NCBI GenBank assembly: GCA_013821025.1
Contig: JACDHN010000054.1
Span: 1 to 10,459 of the forward strand
Length of the DNA stretch: 10,459 nt
Origin: Acidimicrobiia bacterium
Lineage (GTDB): Bacteria > Actinomycetota > Acidimicrobiia > Acidimicrobiales > Ilumatobacteraceae
Direction of reading: 5' to 3'
Shown: positions 1 to 6,579 of the stretch, piece after piece
Position numbering within the stretch: the stretch's first letter is position 1
Layout of the letters: each line of letters opens with the position of its first letter
The notes under the pieces: model-generated
Database searches by the model: none
Told to the model about the DNA's origin: nothing
The model's input: the letters and a program-made list of their open reading frames with translations, nothing else
Position numbers and translations under genes: made by a program

Positions 1-969
1 TGCGGCGTTGGTGAACCAATCGAACAGGCGAGCGGGTTCGTCGGGGCAGGCGGCGATCCACAGCGAACGGATCGTCAGGCTGAGGTCGCGAAGCCAGGCG
101 TAGCGATAGTCGAAGTTGAGGTCGCCTCCCATCAGCTCGGGCAGCGACGTGGTGGCGGCGGCGATGACCGCGCCCGAAGGCTGGTACGTGAGACCCTGCA
201 GGACCAGCGAACTGCGGCGAACCTCCTCCCGGTACAGCCCGTCGTAGCCGTCGTGGAGATCGGCCCACGACTGCCAAGCGGCCTTGGTGTCCTCAAGCGT
301 CGGCTCGATGCCCTGGCCGGTGCGCCCCTCGCCGAACGACGGTTCGTAGCCGAGCCGGAACTCCACTGTCTCGCCAGCAGACACGACGAAGCACCCCCGC
401 GCCGCCCCGTCTTCACAGCGCAACGTGACCGGGCTCCTCAAGGTCAGACGTGTCGGCCCGCCGCGAGCGACGACACCCGTCGCGTCCGCCCGGAAATGCG
501 GCTCGCTGCGGCCATACTCCATGCGCGGCGCAAATTCGGTCTCCATCTCGACAGACCCGCGCACGCCCTCCACCCTGCGAATGAGCATGTGTGGAACTCG
601 TAGTCCGAGGTCATGGCTGCGGGCATCGGGATCGAGCGCAAGCGCGTCACTGATCGCAACCTCGCCCTGGGCGGTCCGGAAGACCGTGTGCAGGACGAGC
701 GTGTCACCGGCGTACTCGCGCTCTACCTCGAACTCGTCGCATGGTCGGACCAACCAGTGACCGGCATCCTGGTCGAGCAGCCGACCAAACACAGACGGTG
801 AGTCGAAGCGTGGCACGCACCACCAGTCGACCGAGCCAGCACGGTCGATCAACGCAGCAGAATGGCAGTCAGAGACGAAGCCGTAGTCGGCGATCGGTGG
901 TTGGCCGGTGGAAGGCGGGCCGGAGCGCGGGGCCGACGACGATTCGGTCACCTCCGTCACGTTAGACAC
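1..969 (-). CDS. Glycoside hydrolase family 15 (glucoamylase/trehalase-like), N-terminal part
   Basis: About 323 residues are visible; the rest lies beyond the left edge. The N-terminus (PPIADYGFVSDCHSAALID, then GSVDWWCVPRFDSPSVFGRLL) is the standard start of bacterial GH15 proteins. Near the edge comes the start of the (alpha/alpha)6 barrel: GLTYQPSGAVIAAATTSLPE followed by NFDYRYAWLRD. GH15 enzymes hydrolyse alpha-glucosidic bonds in glucans or trehalose, normally in the cytoplasm for this actinobacterial type. The catalytic glutamates lie further C-terminal and cannot be checked, so substrate is open. The start is uncertain. GTG at 969 has GAGGTG about 4 nt upstream; GTG at 960 (VTEVTESSS) is 13 nt from the same site. 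No signal peptide is seen. It is divergent from the redoxin gene. Confidence 0.88.
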   Translation of the reverse strand, partial: MSNVTEVTESSSAPRSGPPSTGQPPIADYGFVSDCHSAALIDRAGSVDWWCVPRFDSPSVFGRLLDQDAGHWLVRPCDEFEVEREYAGDTLVLHTVFRTAQGEVAISDALALDPDARSHDLGLRVPHMLIRRVEGVRGSVEMETEFAPRMEYGRSEPHFRADATGVVARGGPTRLTLRSPVTLRCEDGAARGCFVVSAGETVEFRLGYEPSFGEGRTGQGIEPTLEDTKAAWQSWADLHDGYDGLYREEVRRSSLVLQGLTYQPSGAVIAAATTSLPELMGGDLNFDYRYAWLRDLSLTIRSLWIAACPDEPARLFDWFTNAA

Positions 970-1018
970 CCCACCTCTGACGAGCACCAACGCGTCGAGC
1001 AGCTCTGACGGGCAGCGG

Positions 1019-1024
1019 TAGATT
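1019..1024 (+). promoter_or_regulatory. -10 box of redoxin gene, leaderless geometry
   Basis: TAGATT ends 6 nt before the GTG at 1031, and no Shine-Dalgarno sequence precedes that start. Transcription would begin at or next to the start codon. The -35 is weak (TCGAGC around 995-1000). The divergent GH15 gene shares this short intergenic region. Confidence 0.45.
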
Positions 1025-1030
1025 CTCCTT

Positions 1031-1558
1031 GTGTGCTCTGGGTCGGACACATGGGGAGATCTCGCTCCGGGCTGCCACTTTCCCGACCTCCGACTCAAGG
1101 ATCATGTAGGGAACGAGCGGAGCCTGTCGGACCTCGCCGGTGGCGACCCCGTGCTGCTGCACTTCTACCGAGGTTGGTGGTGCCCGAAGGAACAGGCCTA
1201 CTTCCGCAAACTCCTGCGCCTCCAGGACGAGGCCGAGGTCGCCTACACCAGGTTCGTGTCGGTCAGCGTCGACACTCCGCAGGAGTCCGCCGCCTTCCGG
1301 GCAGGACTCGGCGCGCGCTGGACGTTCTTGTCTGACCAGGGCCGCCGGTGGGTCCACGAGCTCGGACTGCTGGAGACGACCGACTCCAGCCACAACCCGT
1401 ACGTGCCAACGGTGTTCGTGCTTCGACCAGACCTGCAGATCCACGCCTCCTTCAACGGCTACTGGTTCTGGGGACGACCGACGAACGAGGAGCTTCGTCA
1501 GGCCTTCCGCGAGATCACCCGCTCGATCCGGCCCGACTGGCACGTGCCGCGCAAGTGA
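1031..1558 (+). CDS. Redoxin/AhpC-TSA-type thioredoxin-fold protein, 1-Cys
   Basis: 175 aa. It has the thioredoxin-fold order of a peroxiredoxin/redoxin: a loop (APGCHFPDLRLKDHVG), then VLLHFYRGWWCPKEQAYFRK with the likely peroxidatic Cys51, then FVSVSVDTPQE, FLSD, and the cis-Pro/Arg strand PYVPTVFVLRPD. The C-terminus has GYWFWGRPTNEELRQ. The expected role is thiol-dependent peroxide reduction in the cytoplasm. The usual CxxC partner is absent (CPKE), and the only other cysteines are Cys2 and Cys15, so resolution must use Cys15, another protein or a low-molecular-weight thiol. The canonical Thr/Ser three residues before the Cys is also missing. GTG start is supported by the -10 at 1019-1024. 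The next gene overlaps its stop codon. Confidence 0.83.
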   Translation: MCSGSDTWGDLAPGCHFPDLRLKDHVGNERSLSDLAGGDPVLLHFYRGWWCPKEQAYFRKLLRLQDEAEVAYTRFVSVSVDTPQESAAFRAGLGARWTFLSDQGRRWVHELGLLETTDSSHNPYVPTVFVLRPDLQIHASFNGYWFWGRPTNEELRQAFREITRSIRPDWHVPRK

Positions 1559-2121
1559 GCTGCTGGCTCGCCGTCTGCGACACAACGCCAAGAGACGCCG
1601 TCGCCGCAGCGACGTTCACTGCTGACGACGACGCCGGCGGCGTTCTCGCCGCTTGGGATGGCCACTCAGCGCCGGTCCCAGGAGCGGTCAAGGTCGATCC
1701 CCGGTGCATCGACGTCAACGGCGAGGCGGCGTGGGTGTCGCTCGTTCTGGCTGCTCCCGGAACGTGGCTGCTGTTCGACGACATCGTCGTTTCTCACGCC
1801 ATCCGGGCGGTGCTCGCCGGCCCGCCGGTCGATGTCGTGTCGACGTTCGTGATTGGCGACGACCGCTTCGTCGGTGCGCTGACCGCTGTGCACGGCGACG
1901 ATCGAACGCGTCTCGGGCATGACCCCTTCGCCGCCATCTTCCGCGCTCGCCTGATACGAGTCGGTGCGGGACTCCTCGGGCGAACACCCACACCGGTGGG
2001 TCCGATGACCCAGCGCTACGGCGCTGCCAACCCCTGGCCCTGGGACCGCTTTCCTGATCCGTTCACGCCTGACGGTGTGCATCCGGCGCGCCACGGGATC
2101 GGTGATGCACCCCTTTGTTAA
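1555..2121 (+). CDS. Hypothetical protein, translationally coupled to redoxin
   Basis: 188 aa, not recognised. The frame stays open further upstream, but that part lies inside the redoxin gene. The GTG at 1555 overlaps the redoxin stop (GTGA), which makes it the natural start. Visible pieces are an N-terminal SCWLAVCDTTPRDAV, a hydrophobic beta-rich middle (AAWVSLVLAAPGTWLLFDD), VVSTFVIGDDRFVGALTAV, and a Pro/Trp-rich tail (GAANPWPWDRFPDPFTPDG). No transmembrane helix or catalytic motif is clear. Three cysteines sit at residues 3, 7 and the C-terminus. The overlap implies co-translation with the redoxin, so an oxidative-stress link is possible but is inference only. Confidence 0.6.
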   Translation: MSCWLAVCDTTPRDAVAAATFTADDDAGGVLAAWDGHSAPVPGAVKVDPRCIDVNGEAAWVSLVLAAPGTWLLFDDIVVSHAIRAVLAGPPVDVVSTFVIGDDRFVGALTAVHGDDRTRLGHDPFAAIFRARLIRVGAGLLGRTPTPVGPMTQRYGAANPWPWDRFPDPFTPDGVHPARHGIGDAPLC

Positions 2122-2124
2122 CGT
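2119..2124 (+). promoter_or_regulatory. -10 box of cyclase gene, overlapping upstream stop codon
   Basis: TAACGT (TAnnnT type) ends 7 nt before the ATG at 2132 and includes the TAA stop of the preceding gene. No Shine-Dalgarno is present. This favours ATG 2132 over the in-frame ATG at 2105. Confidence 0.35.
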
Positions 2125-2131
2125 CACTCGC

Positions 2132-2974
2132 ATGGCCCGCCTCGATCCGAGGGAGCGAGCCGGCCTTCCCGACAGGGCGTTCGCCTACATCGATACGCGT
2201 GGCCGGCGACGGCTGCCGATCCACGACCCTGCCCACGTGCGCAACGCGCTCGCACGCTTCGGCCAGGTGGCGTTCGAGGACGGACTCGCTCGCGAACGGG
2301 CCCGCAAGCGGCTGCTGAACGCCGCCAAGAAGTACAAGATCGTGCCGGTCGGCTTCATCGCCGGCCAGCTGCAGGCGGAGCGTGCTCTTGACCCGCGGCG
2401 CGACGGAGCAGCACCACTGCCTTCGGGCTTCGTGACAATGCTGATGACCGACATCGAGGGCTCCACAGCATTGGTGCACCGCCTCGGCGAGCACTACCGG
2501 GAGCTGATCGACGAACTCTGCACGATCCTGCGCCGCTCCGTGCTCGGGGCTGGAGGCCACGAGATCGAGGCCCGGGCCGACGAGTTCTTCGCCGTCTTCG
2601 AGGCCCCTCGATCGGCCGTCGACGCCGCCGTTGCGATGCAGCGCCGGCTCCTCGCTAGCTCTTGGGCCGACGGAGTCGATGTACGAGTGCGGATCGGGAT
2701 CCACAGCGGCTACCCGACGTCCACCGAGACCAACTACATCGGCATGGACGTCCACACGACCTCGCGCATCTGCGCCGTCGGGCACGGCGGGCAGGTCGTC
2801 GTGTCGGCCAACACCAGGGAGGGTGTGAAGGCGTCGGCGCCCGACGGTGTGCGCTTTCGTTCCCTCGGCTCCCACCGCCTGCGCGGCCTGCCCGACGCGG
2901 TGCCGCTGTTCCAGGTGGCGGCGAACGGGTTGCCGTCCCGCTTTGCCCCGTTGCGGACCTCGAAAAGCAGTTGA
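2132..2974 (+). CDS. Class III adenylate/guanylate cyclase-domain protein
   Basis: 280 aa. Residues ~12-84 form an actinobacterial N-terminal domain (DRAFAYIDTRGRRRLPIHD, HVRNALARFGQVAFED, then RARKRLLNAAKKYKIVPVGF). Residues ~98-265 are a class III cyclase homology domain: TMLMTDIEGSTALVHRLG with metal-ligand Asp107, ARADEFFAVFEAP with Asp150, VRVRIGIHSG, and GMDVHTTSRICAVGHGGQV with Arg212. The family makes cAMP or cGMP from NTP as a dimer. The residues normally setting substrate and transition-state contacts differ: Glu146 at the Lys position, Asn201 at the Asp position, and His208 at the Asn position. Activity and base specificity are therefore uncertain. No membrane segment is seen. The N-terminal domain may be a regulatory or protein-contact module. 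The gene follows the hypothetical protein by 10 bp. Confidence 0.88.
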   Translation: MARLDPRERAGLPDRAFAYIDTRGRRRLPIHDPAHVRNALARFGQVAFEDGLARERARKRLLNAAKKYKIVPVGFIAGQLQAERALDPRRDGAAPLPSGFVTMLMTDIEGSTALVHRLGEHYRELIDELCTILRRSVLGAGGHEIEARADEFFAVFEAPRSAVDAAVAMQRRLLASSWADGVDVRVRIGIHSGYPTSTETNYIGMDVHTTSRICAVGHGGQVVVSANTREGVKASAPDGVRFRSLGSHRLRGLPDAVPLFQVAANGLPSRFAPLRTSKSS

Positions 2975-3003
2975 GGACATGCCAACGGGACGACGTCACA
3001 CCG

Positions 3004-4041
3004 TCAGGCCGAGCTGGACTGCGCCCAGATGTTGACGTCGGCGTCGGTCGCGTGCCTGTCGATCTCAGCCAGCTCGTCGTCGACCAGGTCGAGCCGATCG
3101 AGCGCAGCGACGTTGTCCTGAAGCTGGGCCACGCTGCTGGCACCTATCACCAGTGACGTCATCCGCTGGTCCCGCAATGCCCAGGCGAGGGCGAGCTGGG
3201 CGAGGCTCTGGCCACGGCTCGACGCCACGTCGTTGAGCGCACGGACGCGGGCGAGCCGGTCGTCGGTGAGCATGTCGCGGCCCATCGCGCCACCTGTGGC
3301 GACCCGCGAGTCGGCGGGCACGCCATCCAGGTAGCGGTCCGTCAGCAGGCCCTGAGCCAGCGGGGAGAAGGCGATGCACCCTGCGCCCAACTCCTCGAGC
3401 GTGTCCAGCAACACGTCCTCCTCGATCCAGCGGTTGATCATCGAGTACGAGGGTTGCGAGATCAGCAGCGGCGTGCCGAGGTCGCGTAGGATCGCCGCGG
3501 CTTGGCGGGTGCGCTCCGAGTTGTACGAGGAGATCCCCACGTAGAGCGCTCGGCCGGAGCGCACGGCGGTGTCGAGCGCCCCCATCGTCTCTTCGAGCGG
3601 CGTGTCCGGGTCGAGGCGGTGGGAGTAGAAGATGTCGACGTAGTCCAGGCCCATCCGCGCCAGCGACTGGTCCAGCGACGCCAGCAGGTACTTTCGCGAA
3701 CCCCACTCGCCGTATGGACCTGGCCACATGTCGTAGCCGGCCTTCGTCGAGACCACCAGCTCATCCCGGTGGGGCTTCAGGTCGTCGGCGAGCATCCGGC
3801 CGAAGTTGACCTCCGCCGAGCCGTACGGCGGGCCGTAGTTGTTGGCCAGGTCGATGTGCGTGATCCCCAGGTCGAAGGCGCGCCGCACGATCGCCCGCTG
3901 CGTCTCGTACGGCCGATCGTGGCCGAAGTTGTGCCACAGTCCGAGCGACAGGGCGGGGAGCTTCAGCCCGCTTCGCCCACAGCGGCGGTACTGCATCGCC
4001 TCATAGCGGTCGTCGGCGGCCAGGTAGGCGGTCTGCGTCAC
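3004..4041 (-). CDS. Aldo/keto reductase, YghZ / L-glyceraldehyde-3-phosphate reductase type
   Basis: 345 aa, matching the ~346 aa of E. coli YghZ, which it resembles along its length: MQYRRCGRSGLKLPALSLGL, WHNFGH, THIDLANNYGPPYGSAE, STKAGYDMWPGPYG, SRKYLLASLDQSLARMGLDY, DIFYSHR, and a C-terminal NADPH-binding stretch (SLVIGASSVAQLQDN). The catalytic tetrad is visible as Asp64, Tyr69, Lys100 and His141. The family is a cytoplasmic NADPH-dependent (beta/alpha)8 barrel reducing small aldehydes. The frame is open to an ATG at 4188, but the extra 49 residues are low-complexity and cover a tandem repeat. GTG 4041 gives the family length and has a -10 box 7 nt upstream. It converges with the cyclase gene (29 bp gap) and diverges from the ArsR fusion. 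Confidence 0.92.
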   Translation of the reverse strand: MTQTAYLAADDRYEAMQYRRCGRSGLKLPALSLGLWHNFGHDRPYETQRAIVRRAFDLGITHIDLANNYGPPYGSAEVNFGRMLADDLKPHRDELVVSTKAGYDMWPGPYGEWGSRKYLLASLDQSLARMGLDYVDIFYSHRLDPDTPLEETMGALDTAVRSGRALYVGISSYNSERTRQAAAILRDLGTPLLISQPSYSMINRWIEEDVLLDTLEELGAGCIAFSPLAQGLLTDRYLDGVPADSRVATGGAMGRDMLTDDRLARVRALNDVASSRGQSLAQLALAWALRDQRMTSLVIGASSVAQLQDNVAALDRLDLVDDELAEIDRHATDADVNIWAQSSSA

Positions 4042-4048
4042 GCGTCGC

Positions 4049-4054
4049 AGACTA
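4049..4054 (-). promoter_or_regulatory. -10 box of aldo/keto reductase, leaderless geometry
   Basis: On the minus strand TAGTCT lies 7 nt before GTG 4041, with no Shine-Dalgarno. It supports the short start for the aldo/keto reductase. No good -35 is evident. Confidence 0.4.
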
Positions 4055-4084
4055 CGTGAGCAGCCATCAACCAGCAGCCGACGC

Positions 4085-4130
4085 CGTCGGCGTCGGAGCC
4101 CGTCGGCGTCGGAGCCCGTCGGCGTCGGAG
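4085..4130 (+). repeat. Short tandem repeat, three 16-bp units
   Basis: CGTCGGCGTCGGAGCC occurs at 4085-4100 and 4101-4116, followed by a copy at 4117-4130 that matches for 14 bases. Each unit contains two CGTCGG hexamers. It fills the middle of the divergent region between the aldo/keto reductase and the ArsR fusion, upstream of both promoters. It could be slipped-strand expansion or a multimeric binding site. Confidence 0.8.
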
Positions 4131-4181
4131 GAGCGCTCTCGGACTCAGACTGCGGCCTGCGGGTGTTCATCGCCCGATCGC

Positions 4182-4209
4182 TTGACATGTAACCATCAAG
4201 TTACATATT
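4182..4209 (+). promoter_or_regulatory. Near-consensus promoter of the ArsR-SRPBCC gene
   Basis: TTGACA at 4182-4187 is a perfect -35. After a 16-nt spacer comes CATATT (4204-4209) as -10. The predicted transcription start falls at about 4216-4218, that is at the GTG start codon, so the mRNA would be leaderless; no Shine-Dalgarno is present. Confidence 0.6.
4187..4206. promoter_or_regulatory. Perfect inverted repeat, probable ArsR operator
   Basis: ATGTAAC-N6-GTTACAT, a perfect 7-bp dyad with a 6-nt spacer. It starts on the last base of the -35 and overlaps the -10 of the downstream ArsR-type gene. A further GTTAC half-site follows at 4210-4214. Bound repressor would occlude RNA polymerase, the usual mode of ArsR-family autorepression. 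Confidence 0.65.
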
Positions 4210-4217
4210 GTTACGGT

Positions 4218-4976
4218 GTGGACGCAGTGTTCAAGGCACTCGCCGATCCGACTCGGCGGAGCCTGCTCGATGAGCTCCTCGGCGCCGACGGCCAGACGTT
4301 GAGTGCGCTGGAGGGACGCTTCTCCATGACGCGCATCGGCGTGATGAAGCACCTGAAACAGCTCGAGGAGGCGGGCCTGGTGGTCACCAAGCGGCGAGGC
4401 CGCGAGAAGCTCCACTTCCTGAACACGATCCCGATCCGACTCGTCCACGACCGGTGGGTGAGCAAGTACACCGAGCCGTGGGTCGCTGGGCTCATCGGCA
4501 TCAAGAACCAACTGGAGAATCCCATGGAGAAGGTTTTCGAGATCTACATCCGCACCACGCCCGAGCGCCTCTGGGAGGCGATCACCGACCCGGAGATCCG
4601 CAGCAAGTACAACTTCGGCTCGCGACTCACGTCCGAGTGGACGCCCGGCTCGCGCTACGAGATGAGCCACCCAGGTGCGGACGGGCTCCTCGGCGAGGGG
4701 GAGAACCTCGAGGTCGATCCGCCCCGCCGGCTCGTTCAGAGCATGGTCGCACTGTGGAGCGACGACGCGAAGAGCGAGGGAACCTCGCGAGTCACATGGG
4801 AGATCGAACCCATCGGCGACTCGTGCCGCCTGACCGTCACCCACGACCAGCTCCGCGATGGCGCGAACGAAGAGCTCTACGGCGGCTGGCCGATGATCCT
4901 CTCCGGCCTGAAGACCTGGCTCGAGACAGGCGAATCGCTCACGACGCCGGGATCCCTCATGTACGACTCACCATGA
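4218..4976 (+). CDS. ArsR-type regulator fused to AHSA1/SRPBCC domain
   Basis: 252 aa. Residues 1-~100 are an ArsR-type winged helix: VDAVFKALADPTRRSLLDEL, FSMTRIGVMKHLKQLEEAGL as recognition helix, and VTKRRGREKLHFLN as wing. The metal-sensing ELCVCDL box is absent, so this is not expected to sense arsenic or cadmium. Residues 103-~245 are an AHSA1/START-like SRPBCC domain (MEKVFEIYIRTTPERLWEAI, then WTPGSRYEMSH, then GGWPMILSGLKTWLETGE), which has a hydrophobic cavity in known members. The likely role is a repressor whose attached domain senses a small lipophilic ligand. In many actinobacteria these two parts are separate neighbouring genes. GTG 4218 is chosen because the ArsR domain starts there and the promoter ends just before it; the frame stays open upstream to 4056 without coding character. 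An internal ATG at 4524 has its own ribosome binding site. Confidence 0.88.
   Translation: MDAVFKALADPTRRSLLDELLGADGQTLSALEGRFSMTRIGVMKHLKQLEEAGLVVTKRRGREKLHFLNTIPIRLVHDRWVSKYTEPWVAGLIGIKNQLENPMEKVFEIYIRTTPERLWEAITDPEIRSKYNFGSRLTSEWTPGSRYEMSHPGADGLLGEGENLEVDPPRRLVQSMVALWSDDAKSEGTSRVTWEIEPIGDSCRLTVTHDQLRDGANEELYGGWPMILSGLKTWLETGESLTTPGSLMYDSP
4514..4526 (+). promoter_or_regulatory. Internal ribosome binding site and ATG at the SRPBCC domain
   Basis: GGAG at 4514-4517 lies 6 nt before the in-frame ATG at 4524, exactly where the SRPBCC domain begins (residue 103). It could yield a separate ~150-aa SRPBCC protein from the same gene, or be a relic of two once-separate genes. Confidence 0.4.
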
Positions 4977-5172
4977 CCGAGGAGCTTGATCAGGCGGCGA
5001 CCTCGAACGCCGCCCGTTCAAGCCTGCAAGCGCACCGCTCGTGGTTCTCGCTGGCGACTCGTTCGACACGTGCGACAGCGAACCACGTGCTGCGTCGCGC
5101 TGGCTCCGGTAGACAGGTGGGAGTCGGTCGGCGTCATAGATCGCGGCCGCCGAGACGAGAGGGAGTTCGATC
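4977..5172. other. Gap without a convincing gene
   Basis: 196 bp between the ArsR fusion and the split-barrel gene. A 70-codon frame (4973-5185, plus) starts with ATGA overlapping the ArsR-fusion stop and begins MTEELDQAATSNAARSS. It becomes Arg/Ser-rich, uses many non-preferred codons in its second half and resembles no family I know. It may be a decayed gene or chance. Confidence 0.4.
5160..5165 (+). promoter_or_regulatory. Ribosome binding site of the split-barrel protein
   Basis: AGGGAG ends 7 nt before ATG 5173, one of the few clear Shine-Dalgarno sites in the window. A second GGAG (5175-5178) precedes the alternative ATG at 5188. Confidence 0.6.
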
Positions 5173-5625
5173 ATGGGAGCATTGACGATGAGCAAGGACG
5201 AGCGCGAGGAGTTCCTTGCTGACGTTCACATCGGCGTCTTGACGGTGCAGCGACCCGAGGGGCCACCGTTGGCTGCGCCGGTGTGGTACCGATATCAGCC
5301 AGGCGGGATCGTCGAGCTCACCACCGAAGCCGCCAGCGCCAAAGCGCAACTGCTGACGGCCGCCGGATCGGCCTCACTGTGCGTGCAGCGCGAGGAGACG
5401 CCGTATGCCTATGTGACGGTTGAAGGGCCGGTGACCATCGGCCATGCAACCCGGGAGACTCGCATCGACATCGCTGTCCGCTACCTCGGTGACGCGAAAG
5501 GAAACGCTTATGTCGAGTCGACAGCCTTCGTCGACGACACGTTGGTGCAGCTGGCACCGGAGCGTTGGCGGACATCGGACTACGCCAAGCTCAACCTCGG
5601 CTCGCCACCGGATCAATCAGGCTGA
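5173..5625 (+). CDS. Pyridoxamine 5'-phosphate oxidase-fold (FMN/F420 split-barrel) protein
   Basis: 150 aa, the usual length for the small PPOX/FDOR group. Features are the N-terminal helix and first strand EEFLADVHIGVLTVQRPEGP, the strand pair PLAAPVWYRYQPGGIVELTT, SAKAQLLTAAGSASLCVQ, and YAYVTVEGPVTI, which follow the split-barrel order of F420- or FMN-binding proteins. Members reduce or bind small substrates with a flavin or deazaflavin; true PNPOx activity is not expected at this length. The cofactor cannot be decided from the sequence, though F420 is plausible in an actinobacterium. Start at 5173 or 5188 (MSKDEREEF). The gene ends 3 bp from the convergent LysE-like gene. Confidence 0.85.
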   Translation: MGALTMSKDEREEFLADVHIGVLTVQRPEGPPLAAPVWYRYQPGGIVELTTEAASAKAQLLTAAGSASLCVQREETPYAYVTVEGPVTIGHATRETRIDIAVRYLGDAKGNAYVESTAFVDDTLVQLAPERWRTSDYAKLNLGSPPDQSG

Positions 5626-5628
5626 GGC

Positions 5629-6579
5629 TCACCGATCCGAGACTGCGAGTCTTGCGGCGAATCCGATCAGCAGCGTGCCGAACGATCGCTGGATCCACCG
5701 GCGGACAGCGGGTGCACCGAGCACATGGTCGCGGACGGCGGCGCTTGCCCATGCGTAGACGACGAACACGGCGAGAGTCATGAGCATGAAGATCCCGCCG
5801 AGCTCGATCAACCTCGTATCGAGCAAGCCCGGCGGAGTGTCGAGGAACTGCGGGAGGAAGGCGAAGAAGAACACGGTCAACTTCGGGTTCAGGAGATTCA
5901 GCAGAATCCCGCGCCGCACGACCAGGCCCGTGGGTTCGGCCGCGGCGTCTTGGTCGCCGAGCAGCATGTCGCCACGATCGCGGATCATCGACACGCCCAT
6001 GAAGATGAGATACCCGACGCCTGCCCATCGAACTACCTCGAAGGCTACCGCCCCGGCCTGCATGACGCCCGACAGTCCGAGCATGCCTGCCAGCATGTGG
6101 GGAACGACGCCGAGGGTGCAGCCGATGGCGGCGAAGAGTCCACGTCGCCAGCCACCACCGATCGAGCTCGAGACCGTGTAGACCACCCCGGTGCCTGGGA
6201 CGGCAGCCACGACGAGCGACGTCAGCACGAACTCGAGAGGTACGTCGCTGATCCAGAACCTGATCACCAGAGCGACCACGAGCGCAGACATGATTGCCAG
6301 CCCGACCAATCCGGCGAGGCGGCTGAACCCGGCTAGTCGGGCGGACCCGGCCAGACGGGCGAGCTCACGGTCGTCGACCGCGTCGGGACCGGTGAACAAG
6401 GCCCGGTATCGCAGAACCATCGCACAACGGACGAGGTTGGCGGCTTCGGCGAACGTGATCGAGTCACCTCGGGGTTCGGCCGCATCGAGAAGTGTGCCGA
6501 CGAGCTCTTCTCCGTGCCGACGGCGCCACTCGGCGGGGAACAATCGAATCAGTCGGCGGTACCTGTCTTCGAGGGTCAT
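5629..6579 (-). CDS. LysE/RhtB-type transporter with extra N-terminal domain
   Basis: 316 aa, about 100 residues longer than ordinary LysE/RhtB exporters. Residues 1-~60 (MTLEDRYRRLIRLFPAEWRR, then HGEELVGTLLDAA, then FAEAANLVR) are the soluble domain usually found on membrane proteins co-transcribed with PadR regulators. Residues 75-90 hold three six-residue repeats ending in RLAG. Residues ~88-108 form an extra membrane helix. From ~111 comes a complete LysE fold: EFVLTSLVVAAVPGTGVVYT, VVRWAGVGYLIFMGVSMIRD, and the signature LLNLLNPKLTVFFFAFLPQF. LysE proteins export amino acids or small metabolites from the inner membrane; the substrate here is unknown. Its ATG overlaps the PadR stop (6576-6579), so it is coupled to that repressor. 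Confidence 0.85.
   Translation of the reverse strand: MTLEDRYRRLIRLFPAEWRRRHGEELVGTLLDAAEPRGDSITFAEAANLVRCAMVLRYRALFTGPDAVDDRELARLAGSARLAGFSRLAGLVGLAIMSALVVALVIRFWISDVPLEFVLTSLVVAAVPGTGVVYTVSSSIGGGWRRGLFAAIGCTLGVVPHMLAGMLGLSGVMQAGAVAFEVVRWAGVGYLIFMGVSMIRDRGDMLLGDQDAAAEPTGLVVRRGILLNLLNPKLTVFFFAFLPQFLDTPPGLLDTRLIELGGIFMLMTLAVFVVYAWASAAVRDHVLGAPAVRRWIQRSFGTLLIGFAARLAVSDR
6310..6357 (-). repeat. Diverged 18-bp repeats in the LysE-fusion linker
   Basis: Three units encode RLAG-SA, RLAG-FS and RLAG at residues 75-90. The DNA copies have diverged at wobble positions, so the peptide repeat appears kept. It joins the PadR-associated N-terminal domain to the added membrane helix. Confidence 0.5.

Noticed and set aside
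962..1591. 209-codon open frame on the minus strand
   Set aside because: Antisense to the redoxin gene; no recognisable motif and Arg/Val-rich shadow composition.
2063..2980. 305-codon open frame on the minus strand
   Set aside because: It lies antisense to the cyclase gene, whose protein motifs are unmistakable; long shadow frames are common in GC-rich DNA.
4085..4130. CRISPR-like repeats
   Set aside because: Units are contiguous, only 16 bp, with no spacers and no cas genes.
4042..4188. 49-residue N-terminal extension of the aldo/keto reductase
   Set aside because: Encoded by the tandem repeat and promoter region; family members start near GTG 4041.
5626..5628. Terminator between the converging split-barrel and LysE-like genes
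   Set aside because: Only 3 bp separate the stop codons and no stem-loop with a T-run was found; termination must occur within the opposing genes, if at all.
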